64,000 nt of DNA from Gemmataceae bacterium (GTDB lineage: Bacteria > Planctomycetota > Planctomycetia > Gemmatales > Gemmataceae). The translations under genes and the position numbers were made by a program. Of the stretch, positions 1 through 7,853 are shown piece by piece. Every line of letters starts with the position of its first letter. Within the stretch, counting starts at the first letter, position 1. The stretch is taken from NCBI GenBank assembly GCA_022842245.1, contig JALHPZ010000010.1:62001-126000 (forward strand), read 5' to 3'. Below the pieces are notes generated by a model that worked only from the letters and a program-made list of their open reading frames with translations, made no database searches and had not been told where the DNA came from.

Positions 1-212
1 CGGCGTTCCGGTTCCGCGCTTCGTCGCAGGAAGTCCAGACCGTCGAGGCAGTCCGCCAGTTCGCTCGCGATGCGCGGATGCTCGCGCAGCACGCGATCGC
101 GGTCCGGCGCGCGGCCGGCCTCCATCTCCGCGAGGTACCACTCCAGAACGCGGACCACTTCGGGGTCCTCGTGCGCGGAGTCGACCGCGATGGGTTCGGT
201 GGCGGCGTTCAT
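1..212 (-). CDS. N-terminus of a planctomycete Ser/Thr kinase-type protein (partial)
   Basis: Only the first 70 codons are in the window; the gene continues past the left edge. The visible start reads MNAATEPIAVDSAHEDPEVV, followed by a segment with WYLAEMEAGRAPDRDRVL and a later ELADCLDGLDFL. This leader, an acidic stretch then an amphipathic region ending in LADCLDGL, commonly precedes the kinase domain of planctomycete Ser/Thr kinases and related WD40 receptors, but no catalytic motif is visible here. Its ATG overlaps the stop codon of the ECF sigma gene in the sequence ATGA, so the two are probably translationally coupled. A sigma factor followed by a kinase is a frequent planctomycete arrangement. 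The kinase identity is inferred from the leader and the context. Confidence 0.6.
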   Translation of the reverse strand, partial: MNAATEPIAVDSAHEDPEVVRVLEWYLAEMEAGRAPDRDRVLREHPRIASELADCLDGLDFLRRSAEPER

Positions 213-814
213 GGTGTTTCGGTCATGAGCTTGCGGAGTTGGGCCAGGCCGCGCGCCCAGAGCTTCTTCACGCTGTCCACGCTGCGGCCCATCCGCTCGG
301 CCACTTCTGGGAACGACAACTCTTCCAGATTACGGAGAACGAGGGCGTCCCGATAGTCGTCGGGAAGCTGACCGAGGGCGTTCGCGAGCACGACAGCCGC
401 CTCACCGCGCGCCGCCTCGTGGCTCGGCGACGCGCCGGGGAAGACGACCTGCTCCGCGAGGTGCTCGGACGAGCGATCGACCGCCAGGCCAAGGTGGCGT
501 TCCAACCGCAGGTCGCGGCGCTTCGTGCCGCGATAGTGGCGGACCTGGTTCGCCAGGTTGCGGGCGAGGATCTGCCGCAGCCACGCGACCAGTTCGCCGC
601 GCGAGGAGCCTCGGAACTGCGTGAAGTCGCGGTGGGCTTCGAGGAACGTCTCCTGCACCACGTCGGACGCGTCGAGTTTGATGCGCAGCGTGCGGTCGAT
701 CTGCATGCGGGCAAGCAGCGTCAGGTATTGGCGGTACGCGTCCAGCAGCCGGCCGAGCGCGGACGGGTCGCCGGTGCGGGCATCGAGGAATAGTTGTTCG
801 GAGAGTGTGCCCAT
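209..814 (-). CDS. ECF-subfamily RNA polymerase sigma factor
   Basis: A 201-residue sigma-70 family regulator that would direct RNA polymerase to a specific promoter set. Region 2 spans about residues 20-90, with LDASDVVQETFLEAHRDF and the FRGSSRGELVAWLRQILARN helix. Region 4 spans about 140-195, with LPDDYRDALVLRNLEELSF and a helix-turn-helix ending AERMGRSVDSVKKLWARGL. The pattern is the planctomycete-type ECF group. I chose the ATG at 814 (MGTLSEQLF) because an in-frame start at 1003 adds 63 residues with no sigma character. No anti-sigma factor with a zinc motif is adjacent. Instead the stop overlaps the start of a probable kinase (ATGA), and another kinase lies upstream, suggesting control by phosphorylation (inference). 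Confidence 0.93.
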   Translation of the reverse strand: MGTLSEQLFLDARTGDPSALGRLLDAYRQYLTLLARMQIDRTLRIKLDASDVVQETFLEAHRDFTQFRGSSRGELVAWLRQILARNLANQVRHYRGTKRRDLRLERHLGLAVDRSSEHLAEQVVFPGASPSHEAARGEAAVVLANALGQLPDDYRDALVLRNLEELSFPEVAERMGRSVDSVKKLWARGLAQLRKLMTETP

Positions 815-1036
815 GGTCGTATTTGGGGAAAGGCCCGAATCGGACTCGATCCGGGCCGCGCGAAATGGAAAATTTACGATTCGAGAGCGCTCCCGCACAT
901 CGCGATTGCCGCCCGAGTCATTCCGCCGCGACTGCGCCACCCATCCGCGGAAAGACGGTTTTTGGCCGGAATCGATGAAGATTGGAGGAAAATCCCCCAA
1001 CACAACATCGGCTTTGCCCGGAGCATGTTATAATGA

Positions 1037-4000
1037 CTATTTGTTCACTCGTTCCCGGGCCACGGGTGCCGCCTCGCGCGTCTTCTCCAACTCCTTTAGG
1101 AACGCCACGAACTTCGGGTGCGTGCGGATGCCAGCGAGGTCCTTCTCCTCTCTGATCCGAGCGATCCACTCCGGGACAAAACGAGTACTCGGTCTTGTAT
1201 TCCTCAAGAGCGCGATAGTCTCAGCAATCAGGAGATCCCGGTCGTCATGGGCAGCAGCCGCGCAAAGCGCGAACAGTCTTGCGGCCTCGTATCGTTTCCC
1301 TTCGCGCAACTCTTCTTGCGTCTCCGCCCAGGCGGCGAATCGTTGCGCCGTCGCCCGTGCTTCGGTCGGCATTTTGCGATGCAGTAGCGACTTGACGCGG
1401 GTCGCCACCAGCCCCGGAATCTGAGCCCGTGCCCGGGTGTATGCGAAATCCGGATCCGCGATGACTTTTTCCGCATCGTGGCACTCGGAAATTTCGTGCT
1501 CCATGATCAGGATGGCATTCTGGAATTGTCCGACCAACATTTTCTTTTGGTGCCATGGCAGGAGATGCTTACGACCTTTTTCAAACCAAACGGCTGCGTT
1601 CGCATATTCGTGTCGGGATTTCTCCGCGTTCCCCATTTTGTAATAGCTCACGAAAAGGTCCGTCTGGGCTTGGGTATTCTTCGGGTCGGCCTCGGCGATC
1701 CGTTCTCGAACGGTCAGGGATTGGCGGTAGAAAGTCATCGATTCGACGGATTGGCCGAGTTGCAAGAATACGTCGCCGAGCTTTTCACTACTAACGCTCA
1801 AATCCCGTTGGGCCACGGAGTTCTTTGGGTCGGCGGCTGCGATTCGTTCCCTTACCGCGTGGGATTTGCGGAACAAGTTCGCCGCTTCGGCCGATTGGCC
1901 AAGCAGTAAGTTCGCGTCGCCCAGTTTGTCGAAGCCGACACTCAGGTCGCGTTGGGCCACTGCGTCGTTCGGATCGGCGATGGCGAGTCGTTCGAACAGG
2001 GCGAGGGATTGACGGTAATAGGTTGCCGCTTCTGCTGGTTGACCTAACTGGAGTGTCACGTCTCCGAGTTTGTCGTAACTGACGCTCAAGTCTCGCTGTA
2101 GTCCCGAGTTCTTCGGGTCGGCGGCGGCGAGACGTTCGTCGAGGGCAAGGGATTGGCGAAATAAGTCCGCTGCTTCGACCGGCTTTTCCTGTTGCAAGGT
2201 CGCTTCGCCGAGTTTGCTGAAGCTAATGCTCATGTCGCGTTGATGACCGGCATTCTTCGGATCGGCGGCGGCAAGGCGTTCGTCGATTGCGAGGGATCGA
2301 CGATAGAAGGCCGCCGCTTCGGCCGGTTGGCCGAGTTGCATGGTCACATCGCCGAGTTTATCGTAGCCGACGCTGAGATCGCGCTGAGCCCCGGTGTTCT
2401 TCGGGTCGGCGGCGACGAGTTGTTCTCGCACGGCGACGGATTTCTGGAAAAAGTTGACCGCATCGGCAGCCTGACCGAGTTGGAGCGTCACATCGCCAAG
2501 ATTGTTGTAGCTGTAGCTCAGGTCGCGCTGAATGACGGCGTTCTTCGGGTCACTGGCGGCGAGCCGTTCCGTCACCGCGTTGTATTGTCGGTAGTAAGCC
2601 GCTGCCTCGACCGGCAGGCCCTGTTGTAAGGACACGTTTCCGAGTTTGTTGTAATTGACACCCAGATCGCGTTGGGCCTCGGTATCGTTCGGGTTGGCCG
2701 CGGCGAGTCGTTCAGTAATGGAGAGGGATTGGCGATAGAAACTCTTCGCTTCGGCCGTATGGCCGAGTCGCAGGCGAGCGTCGCCGAGTTTGTTGTAACT
2801 GACGCTCAGCTCGCGTTGCAATCGGTGGTTCTGCGGGTCGACATCCGACAACCCTTTGATCAAGTCGTGGCCAACCTGATACTCTGCCATCGCAGCCGAG
2901 GTGTTTCCGAGTTGCAGTTCCACATCGCCCATCCGGAACTGACTTGCCACCAGTGTTTCGTCCAGGTGCCCCAGCTTGCGGGCGTCGGTCAAGATCTTCG
3001 CCAGACCCATGCGTGCCGATTCCAGCAGGGTCCGCCGAAGGTCCTGGGTGCCGGGACGATTCTCCAGTTGATTCTGAATGCCGAAGACGAAATCGCCGTA
3101 GGCGTCCATGGCCAGTTTGGTCCGCTGCTGCACGATCACGAGCGTTTCCTGCACTTCTTTCGTCTTGGCGCTCGCTGCGGCTTCGGCGGCTTTCGTCTTC
3201 ACGAGTTGATCGGACTTCGCCGCCTCGGCCGCGATGGCCCAGTTCCGCTGGATCAGGGTTGTCGTCAAGCCGGCGAGCAGCACCACCGTCACGGCGGCCG
3301 CGCTCCACGCCAATACCTTCCGGCGTTTTCGTTGGGCGTGGGCGTCGGCTTCCGCCTTCGTCCGGTTCAACTCCGCCTGCTTCGCCCGCTCGTCCGCTTC
3401 CGCCCGAATGCGAGCGGTTTCGTTCGCGACTTCGGTGCCGTTCGCGAAACGGTCCGCCGGGTCCGGGGCCAAGCATTTCTTCGCGAGGGCGATCAACTCC
3501 GGCTCGGCGGCACACGCGTCCAGACGCGCGAAGGCGTCGGCCATATCGCCGGCGGCGGCTTTCCGTCGCGCCTGTTCGGCCGAGCCGCTGCCGAAGACGG
3601 ATTGGCCCGTGAGGATCGTGCAGAGGATCGCGCCGAGGCCGAAGACGTCCGAGCGTTCGGTAATTTGGTCGACCTCGCCGCGGGCCTGCTCGGGCGGCAT
3701 ATAGGCCGGCGAGCCGAGGATGCTGCCGGCGGAGGTGCGGGAATCGTCGGCGGTGTCGGGCGCGCCGACCCGCGTGCCGTAGCCGGTGGTCGCGTCCGGA
3801 TCGGCGGTCGGCTCCGAAGACTCGGAAGGCGGTCGCACTCCGCTCGGTTGAGCACGCTCGCTCGATTGCGTCTTCGCGAGACCCCAATCCATCACCTGCA
3901 CTTCGCCGAACGCGCCAACCATCACGTTCTGTGGTTTCAGGTCCCGGTGGATCACGCTGCGGCTGTGCGCGTAGCCGATGGCCTGGGCGATCGATTCGAA

Positions 4001-4417
4001 CACGGCCACGAGGTTCGGCGTGTCGCCGCCGGGGTGCTTGATGTGGTCGTCGAGCGTGCGGCCCTTCACCAGTTTCATCGCGAGGTACGGTTTGTCGCCA
4101 TCGAATTTGCCCAAGTCGTAGACGGGCGGGATGTTGGGGTGCTGGAGTTGGCCGGCGATGCGGGCCTCGTGCCGAAACCGCTTGATTGCCGGCTCGCCGA
4201 TGAGGTGGTCGTGGATGAGCTTGACGGCGACGGCGCGGTCGAAAGCGTGGTCCCACGCAGAGTGGACGGCGCCCATGCCGCCCATGGCGAGCAGCTCGCG
4301 CAGTTCGTAGCGCTCGGTAAGCGAGCGAGGGGCGTCGCCGGATGAATTCGCACTGAGTTCGGCCGAGCGCTTCAGTTGCTCCGGCGTGGCGGCGGCGGTG
4401 CGGTTCTCGTCCGGCAT
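1037..4417 (-). CDS. Membrane Ser/Thr protein kinase with tandem TPR array
   Basis: A 1,126-residue Hanks-type kinase. The kinase domain covers about residues 36-325: glycine loop AMGGMGAV, catalytic Lys66 in VAVKLI, HRDLKPQN at 157-164, DWG in place of DFG at 177-179 (usual in planctomycete kinases) and GSPAYMPPEQ near 235-244. An Ala/Glu/Lys-rich linker follows, then one transmembrane helix at about 368-388, then a coiled coil. A TPR-like array occupies residues 537-920, with a ninth partial unit. The kinase is therefore cytoplasmic and the TPR region lies across the membrane. The ATG at 4417 (MPDENR) is chosen because the in-frame extension to 4699 is low-complexity Ala/Pro sequence. The gene lies 222 bp upstream of the ECF sigma gene, a plausible target (inference). 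Confidence 0.93.
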   Translation of the reverse strand: MPDENRTAAATPEQLKRSAELSANSSGDAPRSLTERYELRELLAMGGMGAVHSAWDHAFDRAVAVKLIHDHLIGEPAIKRFRHEARIAGQLQHPNIPPVYDLGKFDGDKPYLAMKLVKGRTLDDHIKHPGGDTPNLVAVFESIAQAIGYAHSRSVIHRDLKPQNVMVGAFGEVQVMDWGLAKTQSSERAQPSGVRPPSESSEPTADPDATTGYGTRVGAPDTADDSRTSAGSILGSPAYMPPEQARGEVDQITERSDVFGLGAILCTILTGQSVFGSGSAEQARRKAAAGDMADAFARLDACAAEPELIALAKKCLAPDPADRFANGTEVANETARIRAEADERAKQAELNRTKAEADAHAQRKRRKVLAWSAAAVTVVLLAGLTTTLIQRNWAIAAEAAKSDQLVKTKAAEAAASAKTKEVQETLVIVQQRTKLAMDAYGDFVFGIQNQLENRPGTQDLRRTLLESARMGLAKILTDARKLGHLDETLVASQFRMGDVELQLGNTSAAMAEYQVGHDLIKGLSDVDPQNHRLQRELSVSYNKLGDARLRLGHTAEAKSFYRQSLSITERLAAANPNDTEAQRDLGVNYNKLGNVSLQQGLPVEAAAYYRQYNAVTERLAASDPKNAVIQRDLSYSYNNLGDVTLQLGQAADAVNFFQKSVAVREQLVAADPKNTGAQRDLSVGYDKLGDVTMQLGQPAEAAAFYRRSLAIDERLAAADPKNAGHQRDMSISFSKLGEATLQQEKPVEAADLFRQSLALDERLAAADPKNSGLQRDLSVSYDKLGDVTLQLGQPAEAATYYRQSLALFERLAIADPNDAVAQRDLSVGFDKLGDANLLLGQSAEAANLFRKSHAVRERIAAADPKNSVAQRDLSVSSEKLGDVFLQLGQSVESMTFYRQSLTVRERIAEADPKNTQAQTDLFVSYYKMGNAEKSRHEYANAAVWFEKGRKHLLPWHQKKMLVGQFQNAILIMEHEISECHDAEKVIADPDFAYTRARAQIPGLVATRVKSLLHRKMPTEARATAQRFAAWAETQEELREGKRYEAARLFALCAAAAHDDRDLLIAETIALLRNTRPSTRFVPEWIARIREEKDLAGIRTHPKFVAFLKELEKTREAAPVARERVNK
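1658..2809 (-). repeat. Eight 144-bp tandem repeats encoding 48-residue TPR units
   Basis: Eight consecutive units of exactly 144 bp, visible for example as the recurring cgagtt landmark at 2785 and 2641. Each encodes a unit of the form LSVSYDKLGDVTLQLGQPAE, then an FYRQSLALxERLAAADPKN segment, then QRD. The eight units contain no frame-breaking indels. A ninth, diverged half-unit (LFVSYYKMGNAEK) ends the array. The length is longer than a canonical 34-residue TPR, so each unit holds a TPR helix pair plus a fixed loop. Confidence 0.92.
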
Positions 4418-4568
4418 GGGCGTCGGCTCCGGGTAACACGCTGCATTATCCCGTGGGACGGCCGGGTTGCCAACGGAATATCGCGCCAGAGCGTCTGGCT
4501 TGCACCTCCGGAAACGACGACCGCCGGCGGGTGCCGGCGGTGGAGAAACGAACGATCCGGCTATCGCA

Positions 4569-5042
4569 TCACATTTTCGCGCCGTTGCGGCCGGGGGGCG
4601 TGGCGTGCGCTTCGCTGGTACCGAGTTCGGCGAGGATGGTGGCGGCGCGGTTGCCGTCGGCGGCGGTGTCGAAGGTGACGTAGCCGATGAAGCGGCCATG
4701 CAGAACGCTCATGACGAGGCCGTGGAGGTTGATGCCGGCCATCTCCCAGGCTTGCGTGAGTTTGCCGCTCAGGCCCGCGCGGTCGTCCCCTTCGACGCGG
4801 AAGACGAACGGTTCGGGCACCTCGTGCAGGCCAGCGGCCTTGGCGGCCTTGAGTTCGTTCGTGCCGGTCAGCGGGGCCACGTACAGTTCACCGATGCCGG
4901 GCTTCGTCGCCGATCGCTGGCTATACACGTATTCCAGGTGCGCTCCAGCTTCGGCGAGCATCTTCAGTTTTGCCGCGATCCCGCCCGGCTTGTCCTCGAC
5001 TTCCGCGTGATAAACGTGCACGCGTTGCATCTTGAAGCTCAT
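4569..5042 (-). CDS. ACT-domain protein
   Basis: A 157-residue protein with two ACT-like halves. Residues 1-70 hold VHVYHAEVEDKPGGIAAKLK and AGAHLEYVYS. Residues 75-150 hold PFVFRVEGDDRAGLSGKLTQ and AGINLHGLVMS. The alternating strand-helix pattern with DKPGG and DDRAGL at the ligand-binding turn is typical of ACT domains that bind amino acids, so a small ligand sensor is likely; no enzyme domain is attached. The ATG at 5042 is preceded by GGGAGGG at a suitable distance, and the reading frame upstream of it is an antisense shadow of the amidohydrolase gene. The gene is divergent from the amidohydrolase. The ligand cannot be told from the sequence. Confidence 0.82.
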   Translation of the reverse strand: MSFKMQRVHVYHAEVEDKPGGIAAKLKMLAEAGAHLEYVYSQRSATKPGIGELYVAPLTGTNELKAAKAAGLHEVPEPFVFRVEGDDRAGLSGKLTQAWEMAGINLHGLVMSVLHGRFIGYVTFDTAADGNRAATILAELGTSEAHATPPGRNGAKM

Positions 5043-5165
5043 CGCGAGTCCCTCCCAGTGGTATTGCAAGCGGAGCAAGATGTTTCCACCGTCGCATCTT
5101 AACTCTGGCCGACGGGAAAGCAACCGCTTACCCTTGCGGAATCGGACTCCTTCAGGACTTGATCC

Positions 5166-7775
5166 ATGCATCGCATTCTGATCGTCTTCGGGTTGTTGCT
5201 CGTTCCCGACTCGGCCAGCGCCCAATCGCCGATCGCGTTCGTGAACGCAACGATCCACACCGCCGTCGGCGAACCGATCCCGCGCGGCACGCTGGTGATC
5301 CGTGATGGAAAGATCGTCGCGGTCGGCCCCGCCGCGGGCGTACCGGCCGACGCGAAGATCGTCGATCTGAAAGGCGCCGTCATCATCCCCGGCATCGTGG
5401 ACACGCACTCGCACGTCGGCATCTACCCGAAGCCCGCCGTGCCCGCCCATTCCGACGGCAACGAGATGAGCGGTCCCGTGCAGACGGCCGGCCGCGCGCT
5501 CGACGCCATCGACCCGAACGACCCTGGCATCCGCATGGCGCTCGCCGGCGGCATCACCACCGCGAACGTCATGCCCGGCAGCGGCAACGTCATCGGCGGT
5601 CAGACGCTTTATGTGAAGTATCGCGGCAATACCGTGGAGCAGATGCGCATCGTCGGGAAGCGCGCCGATGGCGTCGATGTGCTGGGCGGATTGAAGATGG
5701 CCAACGGCGAGAACCCCAAGGGCTACGGCCGTCGCGGGCAAGCGCCGTTCACCCGCATGAAGATCGCCGCCCTCCAGCGTGAGCAGATCGTCAAGGCACG
5801 CGAGTACATGGAGAAGATGAAGGGCGAGAAGAAGCCGGATCGCGATTTGAGTTTGGAACCGCTCGTCGAAGTGTTGGAGAAGAAGCGGACCGTGCACTTC
5901 CACTGCCACCGGGCCGACGACCTGATGACCGCCGTTCGCATCGCCGAGGAGTTCGGCTTTGAAATCGTCCTGCAACACGCGACCGAAGGCTATCGCGTTG
6001 CGGACGAGTTGGCGAAGCGGAAGATCCCCGTTTCGCTCACGCTCGTGGACAGCCCCGGCGGTAAGGCGGAGGTGATGGGCCTGCTGGAGGAGAACGCCGC
6101 GATTCTGGAGAAGGCCGGTGTGCCCGTTTGCGTGAACACCGACGACTCGATTACCGAATCGCGCTTCATCCTGCCGACCGGCGCGATCGCCCTGCGCGGC
6201 GGAATGAGCGAATCGGCCGCCCTCAAGACGCTGACCATCACGCCCGCGAAGGCGATGCACCTCGACCACCGCCTCGGCTCGCTTGAAGCGGGCAAGGACG
6301 CCGACTTCGTCATTCTCAGCGGTGCCCCATTCAGCACCTACACGAAGGTGCGCGAGACCTGGATCGACGGGAAAAAGGTCTTCGATGCCGCGACCGAGGC
6401 CGATCGCGCGTACCGCGACGGCGGGCATTGGCTCGCGAACGGGACCAAGCTGCCACCGAACGAACCCACCGTTCCCCTCGCGCGGGCGACCGTGCCCGCT
6501 CCGAGTCCGATGCCGCGCATCGCGCCCGCGAAAGGGAGCCTGCTGGTTCACGCGGGGCGAATCCGGACCGGCGAGAAGACGATCGAGAACGGAGTCCTCT
6601 ATGCGGTCGATGGCCGGATTCAGTTCGTGGGGCCGCGGGCGGAGTTCCGACAGAACTTCGTCGCCGAGACGTTCCTCCGCGTCGCCGAACTGACGCCCGG
6701 CCTTATCGACGTACACACGACCGCGGGTCTCAGCGGTTCGTGGAACATTCCCGCCGACCAGGACCAGGACGAGACCAGCGACCCGAACCAGGCTGACCTG
6801 CGCGTACTCGACGGGTTCCACGCCACCGAACCGATAATGGAGTTCCTGCGCGCCAACGGTGTGACGGTCGTGCATGCCACGCCGGGCCGCGCCGCGATCC
6901 TCGCAGGGCGCAGCGGCGTGTTCCGCACCAACGGCCGCACCGTCGACGCGGCGGCGCTGAAGGCCGAGACGGGCTTGCTCGTCAACCTCGGCGAAGCGCC
7001 GAAGGACGCCTTCAAGGAGAAAGGCCCGAAGACCCGCATGGGCGTCGCCGCCCTCGTTCGCAAAGCGTTCGCCGATGCTCAAGTCTACAAATCCAAGAAG
7101 GGAAGCCCGGCGACGAACGTCGCCGGGCAGAACGCCAAACTCGAAGCCCTCCTCCCCGCCCTCGAAGGCAAGGCTCCCGTCTACTTCGCCGCCCACCGCG
7201 CCGACGACATCCTCACCGCGCTGCGCATCGCCGACGAGTTCCAACTCAAGCCCGTGCTCGTCCTCGCCACCGACGCCCACCTCGTCGCCGATGAGATCGC
7301 CAAACGCAAAGTGCCAGTGATCGTCCACCCGACGACGCAGCGGCCCGGCGGCAGCATGGAGACGCGCCATACGCTGCTCGCGAACGCGGCCTACCTGAAA
7401 TCGAAGGGGGTGAACGTGACGCTCTGCACTAGCTACGAGGGGTATGTACCCAAGCAGCGAAACCTGCGCCACGAGGCCGCGATGGCGGCCGCCAACGGCC
7501 TCGGCCACGACGGCGCGCTCCAGGCCATCACGATCGACGCCGCCAAACTGCTCGGCATCGACAAGGATTACGGCAGCCTGGAGGTCGGAAAAGTGGCGGA
7601 CTTGGTTCTCTACAACGGCGATCCGTTCGAGCACGCCACGCACGTCATGCACACGGTCCAGAACGGCAAGGTCGTCTACGACCGCGCCGACTACCTCAAG
7701 CTCCCTTTCGAGCGCCGAATCCTGCCGATCGTCGCCGGCGGCCCCGGCTCGGGCTGCTGTCTGGACATTCGATAA
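5166..7775 (+). CDS. Secreted tandem-duplicated amidohydrolase
   Basis: An 869-residue exported protein with a signal peptide at residues 1-20 (cleavage after SASA). It contains two amidohydrolase modules, each with a small beta-sandwich and a TIM barrel. The first (about 20-430) has the metal-binding HxH at His81/His83 (VDTHSHVG), later histidines in VHFHCHRADD and LQHATEG, and Asp in VNTDDS. The second (about 455-860) has VHTTAG where HxH is expected, with the second histidine missing, although FAAHRADD remains, so it is probably inactive or altered. Both modules end with a typical LGSLEAGKDADFV-like motif. Substrate unknown; imidazolonepropionase- or dipeptidase-like hydrolysis is the family guess. 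A hairpin-derived insert lies at residues 647-654. Confidence 0.9.
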   Translation: MHRILIVFGLLLVPDSASAQSPIAFVNATIHTAVGEPIPRGTLVIRDGKIVAVGPAAGVPADAKIVDLKGAVIIPGIVDTHSHVGIYPKPAVPAHSDGNEMSGPVQTAGRALDAIDPNDPGIRMALAGGITTANVMPGSGNVIGGQTLYVKYRGNTVEQMRIVGKRADGVDVLGGLKMANGENPKGYGRRGQAPFTRMKIAALQREQIVKAREYMEKMKGEKKPDRDLSLEPLVEVLEKKRTVHFHCHRADDLMTAVRIAEEFGFEIVLQHATEGYRVADELAKRKIPVSLTLVDSPGGKAEVMGLLEENAAILEKAGVPVCVNTDDSITESRFILPTGAIALRGGMSESAALKTLTITPAKAMHLDHRLGSLEAGKDADFVILSGAPFSTYTKVRETWIDGKKVFDAATEADRAYRDGGHWLANGTKLPPNEPTVPLARATVPAPSPMPRIAPAKGSLLVHAGRIRTGEKTIENGVLYAVDGRIQFVGPRAEFRQNFVAETFLRVAELTPGLIDVHTTAGLSGSWNIPADQDQDETSDPNQADLRVLDGFHATEPIMEFLRANGVTVVHATPGRAAILAGRSGVFRTNGRTVDAAALKAETGLLVNLGEAPKDAFKEKGPKTRMGVAALVRKAFADAQVYKSKKGSPATNVAGQNAKLEALLPALEGKAPVYFAAHRADDILTALRIADEFQLKPVLVLATDAHLVADEIAKRKVPVIVHPTTQRPGGSMETRHTLLANAAYLKSKGVNVTLCTSYEGYVPKQRNLRHEAAMAAANGLGHDGALQAITIDAAKLLGIDKDYGSLEVGKVADLVLYNGDPFEHATHVMHTVQNGKVVYDRADYLKLPFERRILPIVAGGPGSGCCLDIR
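7105..7128 (+). repeat. In-frame hairpin repeat inside the amidohydrolase gene
   Basis: A perfect inverted repeat with arms gcccggcgac and gtcgccgggc and loop gaac, lying within the coding sequence. It encodes residues S-P-A-T-N-V-A-G in the linker of the second amidohydrolase module. It has the same loop and nearly the same arms as the terminator hairpin at 7812-7835; the differing bases are exchanged in both arms, so pairing is preserved. Confidence 0.75.
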
Positions 7776-7802
7776 CGCGAGATCATGACTCCGATCGATC
7801 GC

Positions 7803-7835
7803 AAAAAAGAAGCCCGCGGACGAACGTCCGCGGGC
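7803..7835 (-). terminator. Rho-independent terminator of the Tricorn-type protease gene
   Basis: A 10-bp perfect stem (gcccgcggac / gtccgcgggc, 7812-7835) with a gaac loop. Read on the minus strand it is followed by TTCTTTTTTGC. It sits just past the stop of the minus-strand protease gene. The amidohydrolase gene converges on it and may use the same hairpin. Confidence 0.85.
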
Positions 7836-7853
7836 ATACGAACCACCACACAA

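Noticed and set aside
1021..1036. TATAAT at 1026-1035 as a plus-strand promoter
   Set aside because: No plus-strand gene follows and no -35 lies at the right distance; the region is the gap between two minus-strand genes.
1658..2809. CRISPR array as an explanation for the regularly spaced repeats
   Set aside because: The period of 144 bp is uniform, in frame, and encodes TPR units; there are no unique spacers or cas genes.
2672..4345. A 557-codon plus-strand open frame opposite the receptor kinase
   Set aside because: The kinase motifs lie on the minus strand; the antisense product has no recognisable domain.
5043..7853. N-terminal extension of the ACT-domain gene by over 900 codons
   Set aside because: The frame stays open only because it is antisense to the amidohydrolase gene. 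The ATG at 5042 with GGGAGGG gives a normal-sized ACT protein.
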